64,000 nucleotides of DNA, from the NCBI GenBank assembly GCA_023512345.1, contig JAILZT010000002.1, forward strand, positions 310,001 to 374,000. Direction: 5' to 3'. Within the stretch, counting starts at the first letter, position 1. Each line of letters opens with the position of its first letter. Positions 25,108 to 34,174 of this stretch are shown in pieces. The position numbers were made by a program, and so were the translations under genes. The notes under the pieces are model-generated. The model ran no database searches. It saw only the letters and a program-made list of their open reading frames with translations, and was not told the DNA's origin. This DNA comes from Paenibacillus sp. Its GTDB lineage: Bacteria > Bacillota > Bacilli > Paenibacillales > Paenibacillaceae.

Positions 25108-25925
25108 CTAGGCACCCCCAAATCAGCAGCAGGCTCAGCGATATTCGGACGCGCCTTTCGGCGGTTCAGGAAGTAATACCCGATTACGAGCAGAATCGTA
25201 AACAGAAAGATCATCGTCGACAGCGCATTAATCGAGAGCGATACCCCCTGCCGGGCTCTGGAATAAATCTCAACCGATAACGTGGAGTAACCATTTCCCG
25301 TCACAAAGAACGTAACCGCAAAGTCATCCAAGGAATACGTGAGAGCCATGAAAAATCCACTGAAAATCCCTGGTTTAATAATCGGTAAAATCACCTTCGT
25401 CAGGACATCCCGGCGGCTAGCACCAAGATCTCTTGCGGCATCCGTCAAAGTTGGGCTCATGTCCTGCAAATGCGGCAAGATCATCAACACAGCAATCGGA
25501 ATACTGAAAGCCACATGGGACAGCAGCACAGATACAAATCCCAGCTTAATGCCTACAATGGTGAACAATATCAGAAAGGATGCACCAATAATGACGTCCG
25601 GACTGACGATAAGGACATTATTTAGCGACAAGAGTGCATTTTTTGCCCGCCGATTACGTAACCGCTGAATCGCCAACGCTCCAATAACCGCAATAAGAGT
25701 AGCTATAGCCGAGGACAAAAGCGCAATAACCAGTGTGTTAATTACAATAATCATCAGCCGGGTATCCTGGAGCACCTCTCGATAGTATTCCAGCGTGAAG
25801 CCTTCAAACCCATGCATAGTACCCCCGCTATTAAAAGAGTAATACATCAGATAGAAGATCGGTGCATAGAGGACGGCAAATACCAGAACCAGATACAGAT
25901 TGGAGAACCGGTTGTTATTTCTCAT
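25104..25925 (-). CDS. potC: Polyamine ABC transporter permease PotC
   Basis: A 273-residue permease with six hydrophobic helices. The EAA loop that contacts the ATPase reads [20 protein letters not shown], followed by GIFSGFFMALTYSLDDFAVT, a PotC hallmark. It overlaps potB by 11 bases and potD by four, so translation of the operon is tightly coupled. Confidence 0.93.
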   Translation of the reverse strand: MRNNNRFSNLYLVLVFAVLYAPIFYLMYYSFNSGGTMHGFEGFTLEYYREVLQDTRLMIIVINTLVIALLSSAIATLIAVIGALAIQRLRNRRAKNALLSLNNVLIVSPDVIIGASFLILFTIVGIKLGFVSVLLSHVAFSIPIAVLMILPHLQDMSPTLTDAARDLGASRRDVLTKVILPIIKPGIFSGFFMALTYSLDDFAVTFFVTGNGYSTLSVEIYSRARQGVSLSINALSTMIFLFTILLVIGYYFLNRRKARPNIAEPAADLGVPR

Positions 25926-26733
25926 GCCGCACCCCTTTCCGAGAACCGCCCCATAAAATCATAAACAATGCCATAATGGCAATCAGAAAGACCGCTACAG
26001 TCGAACCCATACCCCAATCCTGCGTAACGAGAAAATGCTGCTCAATCGCAGTACCCAGCGTAATAACACGGCTGCCAGCAATCAAGCGAGTAATCATAAA
26101 GAGAGATAATGCCGGGATGAAGACAGCCATACAGCCGGAACGAACGCCCGAGATCGTCAGCGGAAAAACAACCCGTCTGAACGTTGTCCAGCCTGAAGCC
26201 CCCAGATCACGCGCCGCATCCAGCAACGACAAATTGAGCTCCTCCAGCGCACTGTAAATCGGCAGAATCATAAACGGCACAAAAATATAGACCGATACAA
26301 ATACAAAGCTGAAGCCTGTGAACAGAATTTGCTGTTCCCCGATGCCTATAAGGTCCAAGAAATTATTCACGGGACCGAAGGTGCCAAATATGCCAATGAA
26401 GGCATAGGTTTTGAGCAGCAGATTAATCCATGTCGGCAAAATAATTAACAGCAGCCATAACTGTTTATGCTTGGTTCGAGTTAAGAGATAGGCTGCCGGA
26501 TACGCGATCAGCAGTGAAAAAGCCGTAATTAAAAATGCGAACCAGAAGGAGTTGAGCGTCATTTTTAGATATACCGGTGTGAAGAAGTTGGCATAATTGT
26601 CCAGTGTTAGATGTCCATCCAGATCAAATAAGGAGTAGTAGATGATAAGCACAACCGGAGCCACAACGAATAAGGCAATCCATAAATAATAAGGGATAAG
26701 GTAATACGACTTCGACTTGCCCTTATTGTTCAT
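25915..26733 (-). CDS. potB: Polyamine ABC transporter permease PotB
   Basis: A 272-residue permease, starting [20 protein letters not shown]. Its EAA loop is [27 protein letters not shown] supports the ATG at 26733; the longer frame to 26790 would lie deep inside potA. It pairs with PotC to form the membrane channel. Confidence 0.92.
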   Translation of the reverse strand: MNNKGKSKSYYLIPYYLWIALFVVAPVVLIIYYSLFDLDGHLTLDNYANFFTPVYLKMTLNSFWFAFLITAFSLLIAYPAAYLLTRTKHKQLWLLLIILPTWINLLLKTYAFIGIFGTFGPVNNFLDLIGIGEQQILFTGFSFVFVSVYIFVPFMILPIYSALEELNLSLLDAARDLGASGWTTFRRVVFPLTISGVRSGCMAVFIPALSLFMITRLIAGSRVITLGTAIEQHFLVTQDWGMGSTVAVFLIAIMALFMILWGGSRKGVRHEK

Positions 26734-27847
26734 GGCTATCCACCTCGCTGTAAGCTTCGAGACGTCTGTCGAACTCCTCCTCCGTTTCACCGAACCTCAT
26801 GACGTGTATCGCTTCTGGATCGAAATAAAGGCCGATTTCACTGCCTACAACAGCCTTACGTGTTGAATGAACCAGCCATTCATGCCCGGATTCATCATAA
26901 CAGCTGATTTCATAATGCACCCCTCGGAACAACTGGGAATCTACACGTACACGCAGCTTGCCCTGTTCCAGTGTGGATATCTCAAGATCCTCTGGACGAA
27001 TCACGATCTCTACGGATTCATTAGATTTAAGCCCGGCATCCACACACTCAAAGCGATGGCCATTGAACTCCACTATATAATCCTCAATCATTACTCCGGG
27101 AACAATATTGGATTCTCCAATGAAGTCTGCTACGAATCGGTTAATCGGCTCATCATAAATGTCGTTAGGCGTACCGCTTTGCTCGATTCGACCTTTATTC
27201 ATAACAAAAATCCAGTCGGACATCGCCAGTGCTTCTTCTTGGTCATGTGTAACAAAAATAAAGGTAATTCCTAACCGCTGTTGCATTTCGCGCAAAATAT
27301 ACTGCATCTCGGTACGCAGCTTCAAATCAAGCGCAGACAGCGGCTCGTCCAGCAGCAACACCTGAGGTTCGTTCACAATGGCCCGGGCAATGGCCACACG
27401 CTGACGCTGGCCGCCCGACATTTCATTAATGGCACGCTGATCATAACCGACAAGATTGACGAAACGCAGTGCTTCTTGAACTTTTTGCGTAATAACGTCT
27501 TTCTTTAGCTTCTTAATACGCAGACCAAAGGCCACGTTCTCAAATACATTTAAATGCGGAAATAACGCGTAATCCTGAAATACCGTATTCACCTGCCGCT
27601 CATTGGCGGGAATGTGATTGATGATTTTACCATTTAAATAAATAGAGCCATCTGTAGGCTCCGCAAATCCCGCAATAAGCCGCAAAATAGTTGTTTTCCC
27701 ACAGCCGGACGGACCGAGCAGTGTATAGAATTTCCCCTTTTCAATCTCAAAGCTAACTCCCTTTAATACTGGATCTTCATCGTCATACTGCTTAGTAACC
27801 CCGGCAAAAGAAATTATGGTTCCTTCCTCGATAGCTATAGCTAACAA
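26723..27847 (-). CDS. potA: Polyamine ABC transporter ATPase PotA
   Basis: An ATPase of about 370 residues. Walker A is [15 protein letters not shown], signature [14 protein letters not shown] and Walker [13 protein letters not shown]; the C-terminal ~120 residues form the TOBE-type regulatory domain ([11 protein letters not shown]). The start is unclear: the only canonical codon near the family N-terminus ([13 protein letters not shown]) is a TTG at 27847 that directly abuts GGAGG (27848-27852), with no normal spacing. In-frame ATA, ATC or ATT codons are better placed. The 5' boundary is therefore approximate. First gene of the operon. Confidence 0.9.
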   Translation of the reverse strand: MLAIAIEEGTIISFAGVTKQYDDEDPVLKGVSFEIEKGKFYTLLGPSGCGKTTILRLIAGFAEPTDGSIYLNGKIINHIPANERQVNTVFQDYALFPHLNVFENVAFGLRIKKLKKDVITQKVQEALRFVNLVGYDQRAINEMSGGQRQRVAIARAIVNEPQVLLLDEPLSALDLKLRTEMQYILREMQQRLGITFIFVTHDQEEALAMSDWIFVMNKGRIEQSGTPNDIYDEPINRFVADFIGESNIVPGVMIEDYIVEFNGHRFECVDAGLKSNESVEIVIRPEDLEISTLEQGKLRVRVDSQLFRGVHYEISCYDESGHEWLVHSTRKAVVGSEIGLYFDPEAIHVMRFGETEEEFDRRLEAYSEVDSHEQ

Positions 27848-28083
27848 CCTCCCTACTATGTAGTCATCCTGTTGGAGAGCCTGCTCCCCCTTAATTCGAC
27901 ATATAGATATAGCATATAGGAAATATCATACATATGCGATAGCCTATTGCTTTTAAATTCTATTTTTGAAACTTAACAAGTTCGTAAAAACTGCTCGCCA
28001 TACACTCCACAACCCGGTGCTATAATGAAAATGAATGAAAGATTTTGCTGATTTTCTTACTTTTACGAAAAGAGATGAAGGAC

Positions 28084-29190
28084 ATGAACGAGGGGTTACA
28101 AAGCCGCCTTGAAAAATATGGTTTGTCGCTTTATATGATCCGGGTAACGCTGGCTGCGTCCCTGTCGTGGATGGCGGTAAATGCTTTATATGGGGACCAA
28201 TATTTATACTTCGCACCGCTTGCAGCGATTCTAATTACTCAGGGAACGGTGAAGGCTTCGCTCGAAAAAGGGATCTACCGTCTGCTCGGCATTTTTCTGG
28301 GGGGTGTCGCCAGCCTTGTCGTTGGGCGTTTCTTCGATGTTAGCGGCTTCTCCATTCTGCTCATGCTGCTGCTCGGGGTCGGGGTCGCTACTGCCTGCCG
28401 TATTAACATTCAAGCCGTTACGCAGATTGGTGTTACCTCCATCCTTGCACTTAGCTTTTATCAAGACAGCTATGTCATGTGGCGGATCGCCGAGACCTTT
28501 ATCGGTGTAGCCATTGCCGTAATAATCAACATCATCATTGTCCCTCCCAATGCCTTCATTAAAGCTAAACGAATGACCTATGAGAGTACTCTGCTGCTGG
28601 CAGATGCACTAAGCGGACTAGCGACTGGGGGACGGGGCTACAAGCAGGCCGAGGATGCATTAGACCTTGCAGGCAAATGTCTTAAGCGCGGGGGACAGGA
28701 GCAGAAAGAGCTGCATTTCACCTTAACTCATTACAAATGCCGGAACGAACTCAAGAAGCTTATGACCTCAACGGCTCACCTAAAAGTTATTCATTCCTAT
28801 ATTAAAAGGATTGCGGAAGAGATTCATCTCTTGCCCTCACATTATGTAGCTGCAGACTGGATGATAGAGGTAGTTGAAGCTACCGCAGACTGCATTGCCA
28901 TCTATGGAACCAAGTCTTTGTCTGATACAGAATGTCAGTTCTCCCTTCCAGATCGTCTGCGCCGTGCAAGAGAGTTGCAGCTTACGAGCTTCTCGGATCT
29001 GCAAGGAAGATGTTCCTTAACAGCCATTCGTGATCTCGGAGCCGTCTTCTCTCACCTGAATCGATTGCTTGAAGAGGTAGAACGCGCGGACTACGATGCC
29101 TATTCCTCAGCTGCGGTTCCATCGGGCGCAGAGATTAACCGAGCTTTGCGATTTCCAAGAGGAAAAAAGGGGCTCTCCCACAAGCTTTAG
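28084..29190 (+). CDS. Aromatic acid exporter (FUSC/ArAE)-family protein
   Basis: A 368-residue protein with an N-terminal bundle of about five hydrophobic helices (RVTLAASLSWMAVNALYGD, YLYFAPLAAILITQGTVKAS, GIFLGGVASLVVGRFF) and a soluble helical C-terminal half. This matches the ArAE_1/DUF939 family related to aromatic acid exporters. Its substrate is unproven. An extended -10 TGCTATAAT (28018-28026) drives it divergently from pot. In-frame starts at 28045 (TTG) and 28075 exist; the ATG at 28084 is chosen from AAAGAG spacing with some doubt. Confidence 0.8.
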   Translation: MNEGLQSRLEKYGLSLYMIRVTLAASLSWMAVNALYGDQYLYFAPLAAILITQGTVKASLEKGIYRLLGIFLGGVASLVVGRFFDVSGFSILLMLLLGVGVATACRINIQAVTQIGVTSILALSFYQDSYVMWRIAETFIGVAIAVIINIIIVPPNAFIKAKRMTYESTLLLADALSGLATGGRGYKQAEDALDLAGKCLKRGGQEQKELHFTLTHYKCRNELKKLMTSTAHLKVIHSYIKRIAEEIHLLPSHYVAADWMIEVVEATADCIAIYGTKSLSDTECQFSLPDRLRRARELQLTSFSDLQGRCSLTAIRDLGAVFSHLNRLLEEVERADYDAYSSAAVPSGAEINRALRFPRGKKGLSHKL

Positions 29191-29209
29191 CTTGGGAGCG
29201 CCCTTTTTT
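29164..29209. terminator. Bidirectional terminator
   Basis: AAAAAGGGGCTCTCCCACAA and the complementary CTTGGGAGCGCCCTTTTTT form a long stem with one interior mismatch. It ends the exporter gene and touches the stop codon of the convergent flavin reductase gene. Confidence 0.88.
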
Positions 29210-29814
29210 CATTTGCTATCATACTGGGGTCTAGCCAGATCGAAGGTTAGACCTATGGTACTGTAAGTTGCACCCGCCAAGCGGCTCACAGGCTGCAGCT
29301 TGTCCACGTTAATCCGACCGCCCTCATACAACTCATCCTCAATATAGAAGCTTAACACCTCGCCGATGATCATATCAGAGTTTCCCAAATCTACATGCTG
29401 TACCAGCTTGCATTCCATAGCAATTTTACACTCCTGAACACGAGGTACCTGTATGGCTACTCCGGGAATCGTGGTTAATCCTGCAAGGCTGATCTCGCTG
29501 ATTCCATGGGGTGAATTAATTGAGGTATAGTTAATCGCTTCAATATTAGCTTCATCCACAATATGAACCACAAACTCCTTGTTACTTACGATGTTACGCG
29601 AGGTTCCCTTCATCTCCCCATTAGGCAGCCGGCCACATGAGAACATAAGCATAGGCGGATCATTATTAACGATATTGAAGAAACTAAACGGTGCTGCGTT
29701 AACAATGCCCTCCTCATTCACTGAAGTGACAAAAGCAATGGGTCTAGGCACAACACTGCCGATCAGTAATTTATAATTATCGTGTGCAGATTGCTCTTCC
29801 GTACGAATAAACAT
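29209..29814 (-). CDS. Flavin reductase-like FMN-binding protein
   Basis: A 201-residue split-barrel FMN-binding protein of the flavin reductase family. Visible features: KLLIGSVVPRPIAFVTSVNE (FMN phosphate region), NAAPFSFFNIVNNDPPMLMF and SNKEFVVHIV. Such proteins reduce flavins or act as NADH:FMN oxidoreductases; the partner is unknown. Two adjacent ATG codons (29817, 29814) lie behind AAGGGGGG; the second has the better spacing. The longer start at 29832 lies inside the ribosome binding site. Confidence 0.85.
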   Translation of the reverse strand: MFIRTEEQSAHDNYKLLIGSVVPRPIAFVTSVNEEGIVNAAPFSFFNIVNNDPPMLMFSCGRLPNGEMKGTSRNIVSNKEFVVHIVDEANIEAINYTSINSPHGISEISLAGLTTIPGVAIQVPRVQECKIAMECKLVQHVDLGNSDMIIGEVLSFYIEDELYEGGRINVDKLQPVSRLAGATYSTIGLTFDLARPQYDSK

Positions 29815-29912
29815 CATAACCCCCCTTTTCAAGCTTCCATCCTACTTTAAATGAATTATACTCATATATATCATACTGAATTTGTTATGCCTACTAAAAA
29901 GGAGTGATTCCC

Positions 29913-30890
29913 CTGAAATATCACCAGCTTGGAAACAGCGGGCTGCAAGTATCAGCTTTAGGGCTCGGCACGAATGCTTTTGGCAAAAGAGCGGATCAAC
30001 ACACATCCATCGAGATCATTCATACCGCTTTGGATCAGGGTATTAGCTTTATAGATACGGCCAATATTTATGCAGGAACGGAATCAGAAAGAATCATCGG
30101 ACTCGCGCTGGAAGGTAAACGACAACAGGCAGTTCTAGCCACCAAAGCAGGATTGGTCAAAAACCAAGGTCCGAACGGAAGCGGCTCTTCTCGCCATCAC
30201 CTTATGCAGGAGCTTGAGGACAGTCTGCGCCGATTAAAGACTGACTATGTCGACCTGTACCAGATTCACACTTTTGATCCCCGAACACCCCTTGAGGAAA
30301 CCTTGCGGACGTTAGAGGATATGATCTCCTCAGGAAAAGTACGATACATCGGCGCCTCCAACTATATGGCCTGGGAATTGATGAAGGCTCTTAGTATCAG
30401 TGAGGCGAGAAACCTCACCCGTTACATATCCATCCAGTGCAGCTACTCTCTTGCCGATCGGACCCCTGAGAATGAGCTTCTGCCTCTTTGTCTGGATCAA
30501 GGAGTAGGAATCATTCCTTATTTCCCGCTTGCTGGAGGAATTTTGACTGGAAAATACAATACAAATACCGCCGCGCCTACAGGCTCCCGAGCAGATACAG
30601 ACCCCAATTTTGGCAGATTCCTCAGCGACAGCCGCATTCAGCTGGGGCACACCGCAGGTCAAATTGCCGCAGAGCAGGGTCATTCACCTACTGCCCTGTC
30701 CTTAGCCTGGCTCATGAATAGGCCCGCCGTTTCCACCGTTATTGTCGGTGCTACAAAGGTCGAACAGCTACAGGACAATTTGACAAGCATTTCGATTACA
30801 CTGGATCAACGTACTTTGGACAAGCTCGAACAGGCCAGCAGCTCTTTTCGTTATGGAGAGCCATTCGCCTTCTATCGTTTACCGGAGTAA
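29913..30890 (+). CDS. Aldo/keto reductase, possibly CTG-initiated
   Basis: A 325-residue aldo/keto reductase of the potassium-channel-beta-like group: KYHQLGNSGLQVSALGLGTN, FIDTANIYAGTESERIIG (catalytic Asp and Tyr), VLATKAGL (Lys), DLYQIHTFDP (His) and the cofactor segment TVIVGATKVEQLQDNL. The AAAAAGGAG site at 29896-29904 overlaps the in-frame GTG at 29904, while the codon at good spacing is CTG at 29913, which also gives the usual N-terminus. The start is therefore chosen at CTG; the GTG would add three residues. Confidence 0.88.
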   Translation: MKYHQLGNSGLQVSALGLGTNAFGKRADQHTSIEIIHTALDQGISFIDTANIYAGTESERIIGLALEGKRQQAVLATKAGLVKNQGPNGSGSSRHHLMQELEDSLRRLKTDYVDLYQIHTFDPRTPLEETLRTLEDMISSGKVRYIGASNYMAWELMKALSISEARNLTRYISIQCSYSLADRTPENELLPLCLDQGVGIIPYFPLAGGILTGKYNTNTAAPTGSRADTDPNFGRFLSDSRIQLGHTAGQIAAEQGHSPTALSLAWLMNRPAVSTVIVGATKVEQLQDNLTSISITLDQRTLDKLEQASSSFRYGEPFAFYRLPE

Positions 30891-30935
30891 AGGATCTTCA
30901 TAACTATAAATCGCAGTCTAAAAGGAGCAATTATA

Positions 30936-32327
30936 ATGGAACAACTGACGAACCAAAATATAGAAGACATGCTTGTGGAGCATCGGCAATTTTTTGACAG
31001 CGGCCGCACTAGAGAGGCTTCGTTCCGAATCCAGCAGTTAGAGAAGTTGAGGGATGCCATTCGCCGCAACGAAAGCCGAATCATTAGCGCTTTGAACAGC
31101 GATCTTCATAAGAGTGAATTCGAGGCTTATTCCAACGAAATAGGCTTTGTACTCGACAGTATCAGGAACATGACCAAGAAGATCCACAAATGGATGAAGC
31201 CTGTGAAAGTTAAATCACCGCTCCACTTATTCCCGTCTAAAAGCTATACACTGAACGAACCTTATGGTACTGTCCTCATTATTGGTCCGTTCAATTATCC
31301 GTTTCAATTACTGCTTGAACCTCTGATTGGAGCGATCGCTGCTGGCAATGGAGCTGTTCTCAAACCTTCTGAGAGCACCCCGAAAGTCTCGGCAATCATT
31401 GCGGAGATAATCGGTGAGACCTTCGACACCTCCTATATCCGGGTAATCGAGGGAGAGAAAGAAACGACATCCCTGCTTATTCACGCTAAGTTTGATTATA
31501 TTTTCTTCACCGGAAGTGTACCTGTTGGCAGGATTGTGATGGAGGCAGCAGCCAAGAATTTGACTCCTGTTACGCTGGAGCTTGGGGGTAAAAGCCCTGT
31601 TATTGTCGACAAAACTGCTAATCTCGATCTTGCCGCCAAACGCATCGTCTGGGGAAAGTTGATTAATGCCGGTCAAACCTGTATCGCACCCGATTACTTA
31701 CTCGTACATAGTGATATCGCAGGGGAGCTTATCTCTCTGATTAAGCATTACATCACGGCGTTTTATGGTCAAGATGCGCAGAATAACCCCGATTATGGAC
31801 GGATTGTTAATGCGCGGCAGACCGGGAGATTGGCTCAGTTGATCGAACGCGATCAAGAGAAAATCATAATGGGTGGTAAAGTCGTCGCAGAAGACTTGTA
31901 CATCGAGCCCACCCTTCTCTATCCAGTCACCTGGGATCAAGCTTCGATGGAGGATGAAATTTTCGGACCGATTCTCCCGATCATGGAGTACCGCCATTTG
32001 GAGGAAGCTATTAAGACCATAAAGGACCATCCCAAACCGTTGGCGCTGTACCTGTTTACAGAGGATAAAAACGTCGAACACGAGGTTCTAAGTAGAATCT
32101 CCTTCGGTGGCGGCTGTATTAATGACACCATCTCCCATGTAGCCAGCCCCAACCTCCCCTTCGGCGGAGTCGGCAACTCAGGTATGGGTGCTTATCATGG
32201 CAAACATAGCTTCGACCTCTTTTCCCACCGTAAAAGCATTGTAAAACGAAGCACGAAGTTTGATTTGGGCGTCGTCTACCCGCCGTACGGGAACAAGGTG
32301 AAGCTTGCTCGGAGGCTTTTGAAATAA
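30936..32327 (+). CDS. Aldehyde dehydrogenase (class 3-like)
   Basis: A 463-residue NAD(P)-dependent aldehyde dehydrogenase. Motifs: GPFNYPFQLLLEPLIGAIAA (cofactor domain), FTGSVPVGR (Rossmann GxxxxG), the catalytic Glu in LELGGKSP and catalytic Cys in NAGQTCIAPDYLL. Length near 460 and the N-terminal helical FDSGRTREASFRIQQLEKLR resemble ALDH class 3 (B. subtilis YwdH-like), which oxidises medium-chain aldehydes. A 45-bp gap separates it from the upstream aldo/keto reductase, so co-transcription is likely. AAAAGGAG precedes the ATG. Confidence 0.92.
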   Translation: MEQLTNQNIEDMLVEHRQFFDSGRTREASFRIQQLEKLRDAIRRNESRIISALNSDLHKSEFEAYSNEIGFVLDSIRNMTKKIHKWMKPVKVKSPLHLFPSKSYTLNEPYGTVLIIGPFNYPFQLLLEPLIGAIAAGNGAVLKPSESTPKVSAIIAEIIGETFDTSYIRVIEGEKETTSLLIHAKFDYIFFTGSVPVGRIVMEAAAKNLTPVTLELGGKSPVIVDKTANLDLAAKRIVWGKLINAGQTCIAPDYLLVHSDIAGELISLIKHYITAFYGQDAQNNPDYGRIVNARQTGRLAQLIERDQEKIIMGGKVVAEDLYIEPTLLYPVTWDQASMEDEIFGPILPIMEYRHLEEAIKTIKDHPKPLALYLFTEDKNVEHEVLSRISFGGGCINDTISHVASPNLPFGGVGNSGMGAYHGKHSFDLFSHRKSIVKRSTKFDLGVVYPPYGNKVKLARRLLK

Positions 32328-32354
32328 ACGGGCTGAACCTAAAGAGATAACCCT

Positions 32355-32620
32355 TGCCTATACGGACAGACAAGACCTTAATTGTGCAAAATCGGACGAT
32401 TAGGAAGTTATATGGACACCAGAGACGCTATTGAGCAGTATTCCTCCTATTAGAGGCTGTTTTTGATTGAATAGTGTCTCCTGAGTCCACATAGGATTTG
32501 CATAACCCTTTGTACATCAAATAGCGGCTATACAGTCCGCATAGAGGTGTGAAGTGAAACTAGTTGGCGACCTTCATTCTCTGCACCCTGGTGTATCAAC
32601 CACTAGTTTTGTTTTGAACC
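32355..32620 (-). repeat. Four-box intergenic repeat element, copy 2
   Basis: Inverse-orientation copy of 18647-18918. Boxes at about 32357 (CCTATACGGACAGACAAG), 32408 (TATATGGACACCAGAGACGC), 32470 (GTGTCTCCTGAGTCCACATA) and 32520 (GCGGCTATACAGTCCGCATA). The flanking sequence up to GTTTTGAACC is also shared. It occupies nearly all of the 339-bp gap between the aldehyde dehydrogenase and the HD-GYP gene. Confidence 0.8.
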
Positions 32621-32635
32621 AACATATAAATAGAA

Positions 32636-32663
32636 AAAGAGCCATTCCCAAGGAATAGCTCTT
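32636..32663 (-). terminator. Terminator after the HD-GYP gene
   Basis: On the reverse strand AAAGAGCTATTCC pairs with GGAATGGCTCTTT and is followed by a T-rich tail. Confidence 0.85.
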
Positions 32664-32666
32664 TCT

Positions 32667-33584
32667 TTATTCAACAGGTTTTAAGATACCGTCTAGAATT
32701 AATGCTCTTTCGAAGAGATCTACAAGGTGGGCATCATAATGAATTCCTGACAATCGCCTTAGCTCCGCCATAGCTATGGTAGCATCTAGCCCTTTACGAT
32801 AAGGCCGATCTGAAGTCATGGCATCGAAGGTATCAACAATTCCTATAATCTTGGCCTCTAGCATAATCTCGTCTTCCTTAAGACCATAAGGATACCCAGA
32901 CCCATCCAAACGCTCATGATGTTGGAGAATAATACGGCTAATATTATTGTAGTAAAGATCCTTCACTAAAACATATCCATCGTAAGAATGACGTTTAACG
33001 ATATCGAACTCTTCTTCTGTTAAACGCCCTGGCTTATTCAGAATGTGTTCCGGAATATTTATTTTTCCAACATCATGGAATGCAGCAGAGTAGTACATGT
33101 CTTCGAGACGTTCTTTTGAAAACTTTAACATTATGGCTAATTGTAAGCAGTATTTTTGAACCCTACCGCTGTGCTGATACGTGTAATTATCCTTTTCTTC
33201 CACTTTCTTAACAACACTTGCTAGCTTCGAAATTACAGAACTAATTAAATGGAATGCTGGCTTAGTTGTGTACCACAACATTCTAATATCAGATAAAACA
33301 TTAAAAAATACAGAATCCTGCAGTTGTTGTAAGTAAAAATAATCATCTTGTTTTAGTATAATGTTGTTTTCATTGATACTACTTGTACATTCACCTTCAA
33401 GTATGTAAAAGAACTCCAGCGTCTCAGCATCTTCACTAGGATATACATAAAATACTTTACCTTTTTCAATAGTCTGCAGAATCACTTCCGAGCCATCACC
33501 TCTCGCCAAGAGGGAAAAGTTGGAAGATCCTTGTTGTTCTCGTTCAATGCTATCTCCGTCTTTTCCAAGGTTCAAGCCCTTCAT
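32667..33584 (-). CDS. HD-GYP domain protein with N-terminal cupin-like domain
   Basis: A 305-residue protein. Residues ~1-110 look like a cupin/sugar-binding-type beta barrel (FFYILEGECTSSINENNIIL). The C-terminal half is an HD-GYP domain: HDVGK metal ligands in AAFHDVGKINIPEHILNK, then HHERLDGSGYPYGLKEDE (the HHExxDGxGYP signature) and IVDTFDAMTSDRPYRKGL. HD-GYP enzymes hydrolyse cyclic di-GMP. There is no membrane segment. It lies 15 bp after the small secreted-protein gene, probably in one operon, and near the GGDEF-EAL protein. Confidence 0.88.
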   Translation of the reverse strand: MKGLNLGKDGDSIEREQQGSSNFSLLARGDGSEVILQTIEKGKVFYVYPSEDAETLEFFYILEGECTSSINENNIILKQDDYFYLQQLQDSVFFNVLSDIRMLWYTTKPAFHLISSVISKLASVVKKVEEKDNYTYQHSGRVQKYCLQLAIMLKFSKERLEDMYYSAAFHDVGKINIPEHILNKPGRLTEEEFDIVKRHSYDGYVLVKDLYYNNISRIILQHHERLDGSGYPYGLKEDEIMLEAKIIGIVDTFDAMTSDRPYRKGLDATIAMAELRRLSGIHYDAHLVDLFERALILDGILKPVE

Positions 33585-33599
33585 TTGATTACTCCTTCC

Positions 33600-34055
33600 T
33601 TACATCGAAACAACTATTGGATCAATCCAAACCGTCTGATCAGCTAGCTTCACCAAAACCCATGTGCACTCTGCCGTAACACCAAGCTTAGCGGCTTTCT
33701 CTATCGCAACGTTGGAGATTTCTAACGTTTCATTATAAAGATTAGTAATGATTTCATTTAATACTTTAGTATATTCTGCTTTGCGTTCTTCCATCATAGT
33801 GACCAAAGTGGTACCCGTTTCACTTAATTGTAGTTCCTTAATCTCGGCTTGATATGTAGCTTGAAGCGCATCTGCTTCACTAATTGCCGTTGCAATTTTC
33901 GCATCGATCTCGGCGTTAGCTTTATTAATAATCTGCAATGCCTCTTGTTGATTTTTGGTAAGATCCCCAGATGGTGTTGCTGCGAATACAGAAGTACTTA
34001 CTAGAAATAAGGCGAAAAATAAGATTGAGCTGCTTGCTAATACTTTTTTAAACAT
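33600..34055 (-). CDS. Secreted alpha-helical protein of unknown function
   Basis: A 151-residue protein with a clear signal peptide (MFKKVLASSSILFFALFLVS, cleavage likely after TSVFA near residue 25). The mature part is mostly helix-forming and charged, with coiled-coil-like stretches (ALQIINKANAEIDAKIATAI), and a C-terminal hydrophobic end TWVLVKLADQTVWIDPIVV. No family is recognised. A TATAAT upstream (near 34100, reverse strand) suggests its own promoter, and the HD-GYP gene follows by 15 bp. A role in envelope sensing for the HD-GYP protein is only a guess. Confidence 0.75.
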   Translation of the reverse strand: MFKKVLASSSILFFALFLVSTSVFAATPSGDLTKNQQEALQIINKANAEIDAKIATAISEADALQATYQAEIKELQLSETGTTLVTMMEERKAEYTKVLNEIITNLYNETLEISNVAIEKAAKLGVTAECTWVLVKLADQTVWIDPIVVSM

Positions 34056-34174
34056 TTAAGCCATCCCTTCTGATACTTAGTTTAGTTTTATATTATTATA
34101 GTATGCGTTGGGCATGTTTACCAGTTACAATCCTGCTATTTATTACATTTTAATAGGAAATGAGATGGATAGAG

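Noticed and set aside
32355..32620. Insertion-sequence ends flanking 18.6-32.6 kb as a composite element
   Set aside because: Copies 1 and 2 are inverted relative to each other, but more copies exist outside, no transposase lies between and the enclosed genes are ordinary chromosomal functions.
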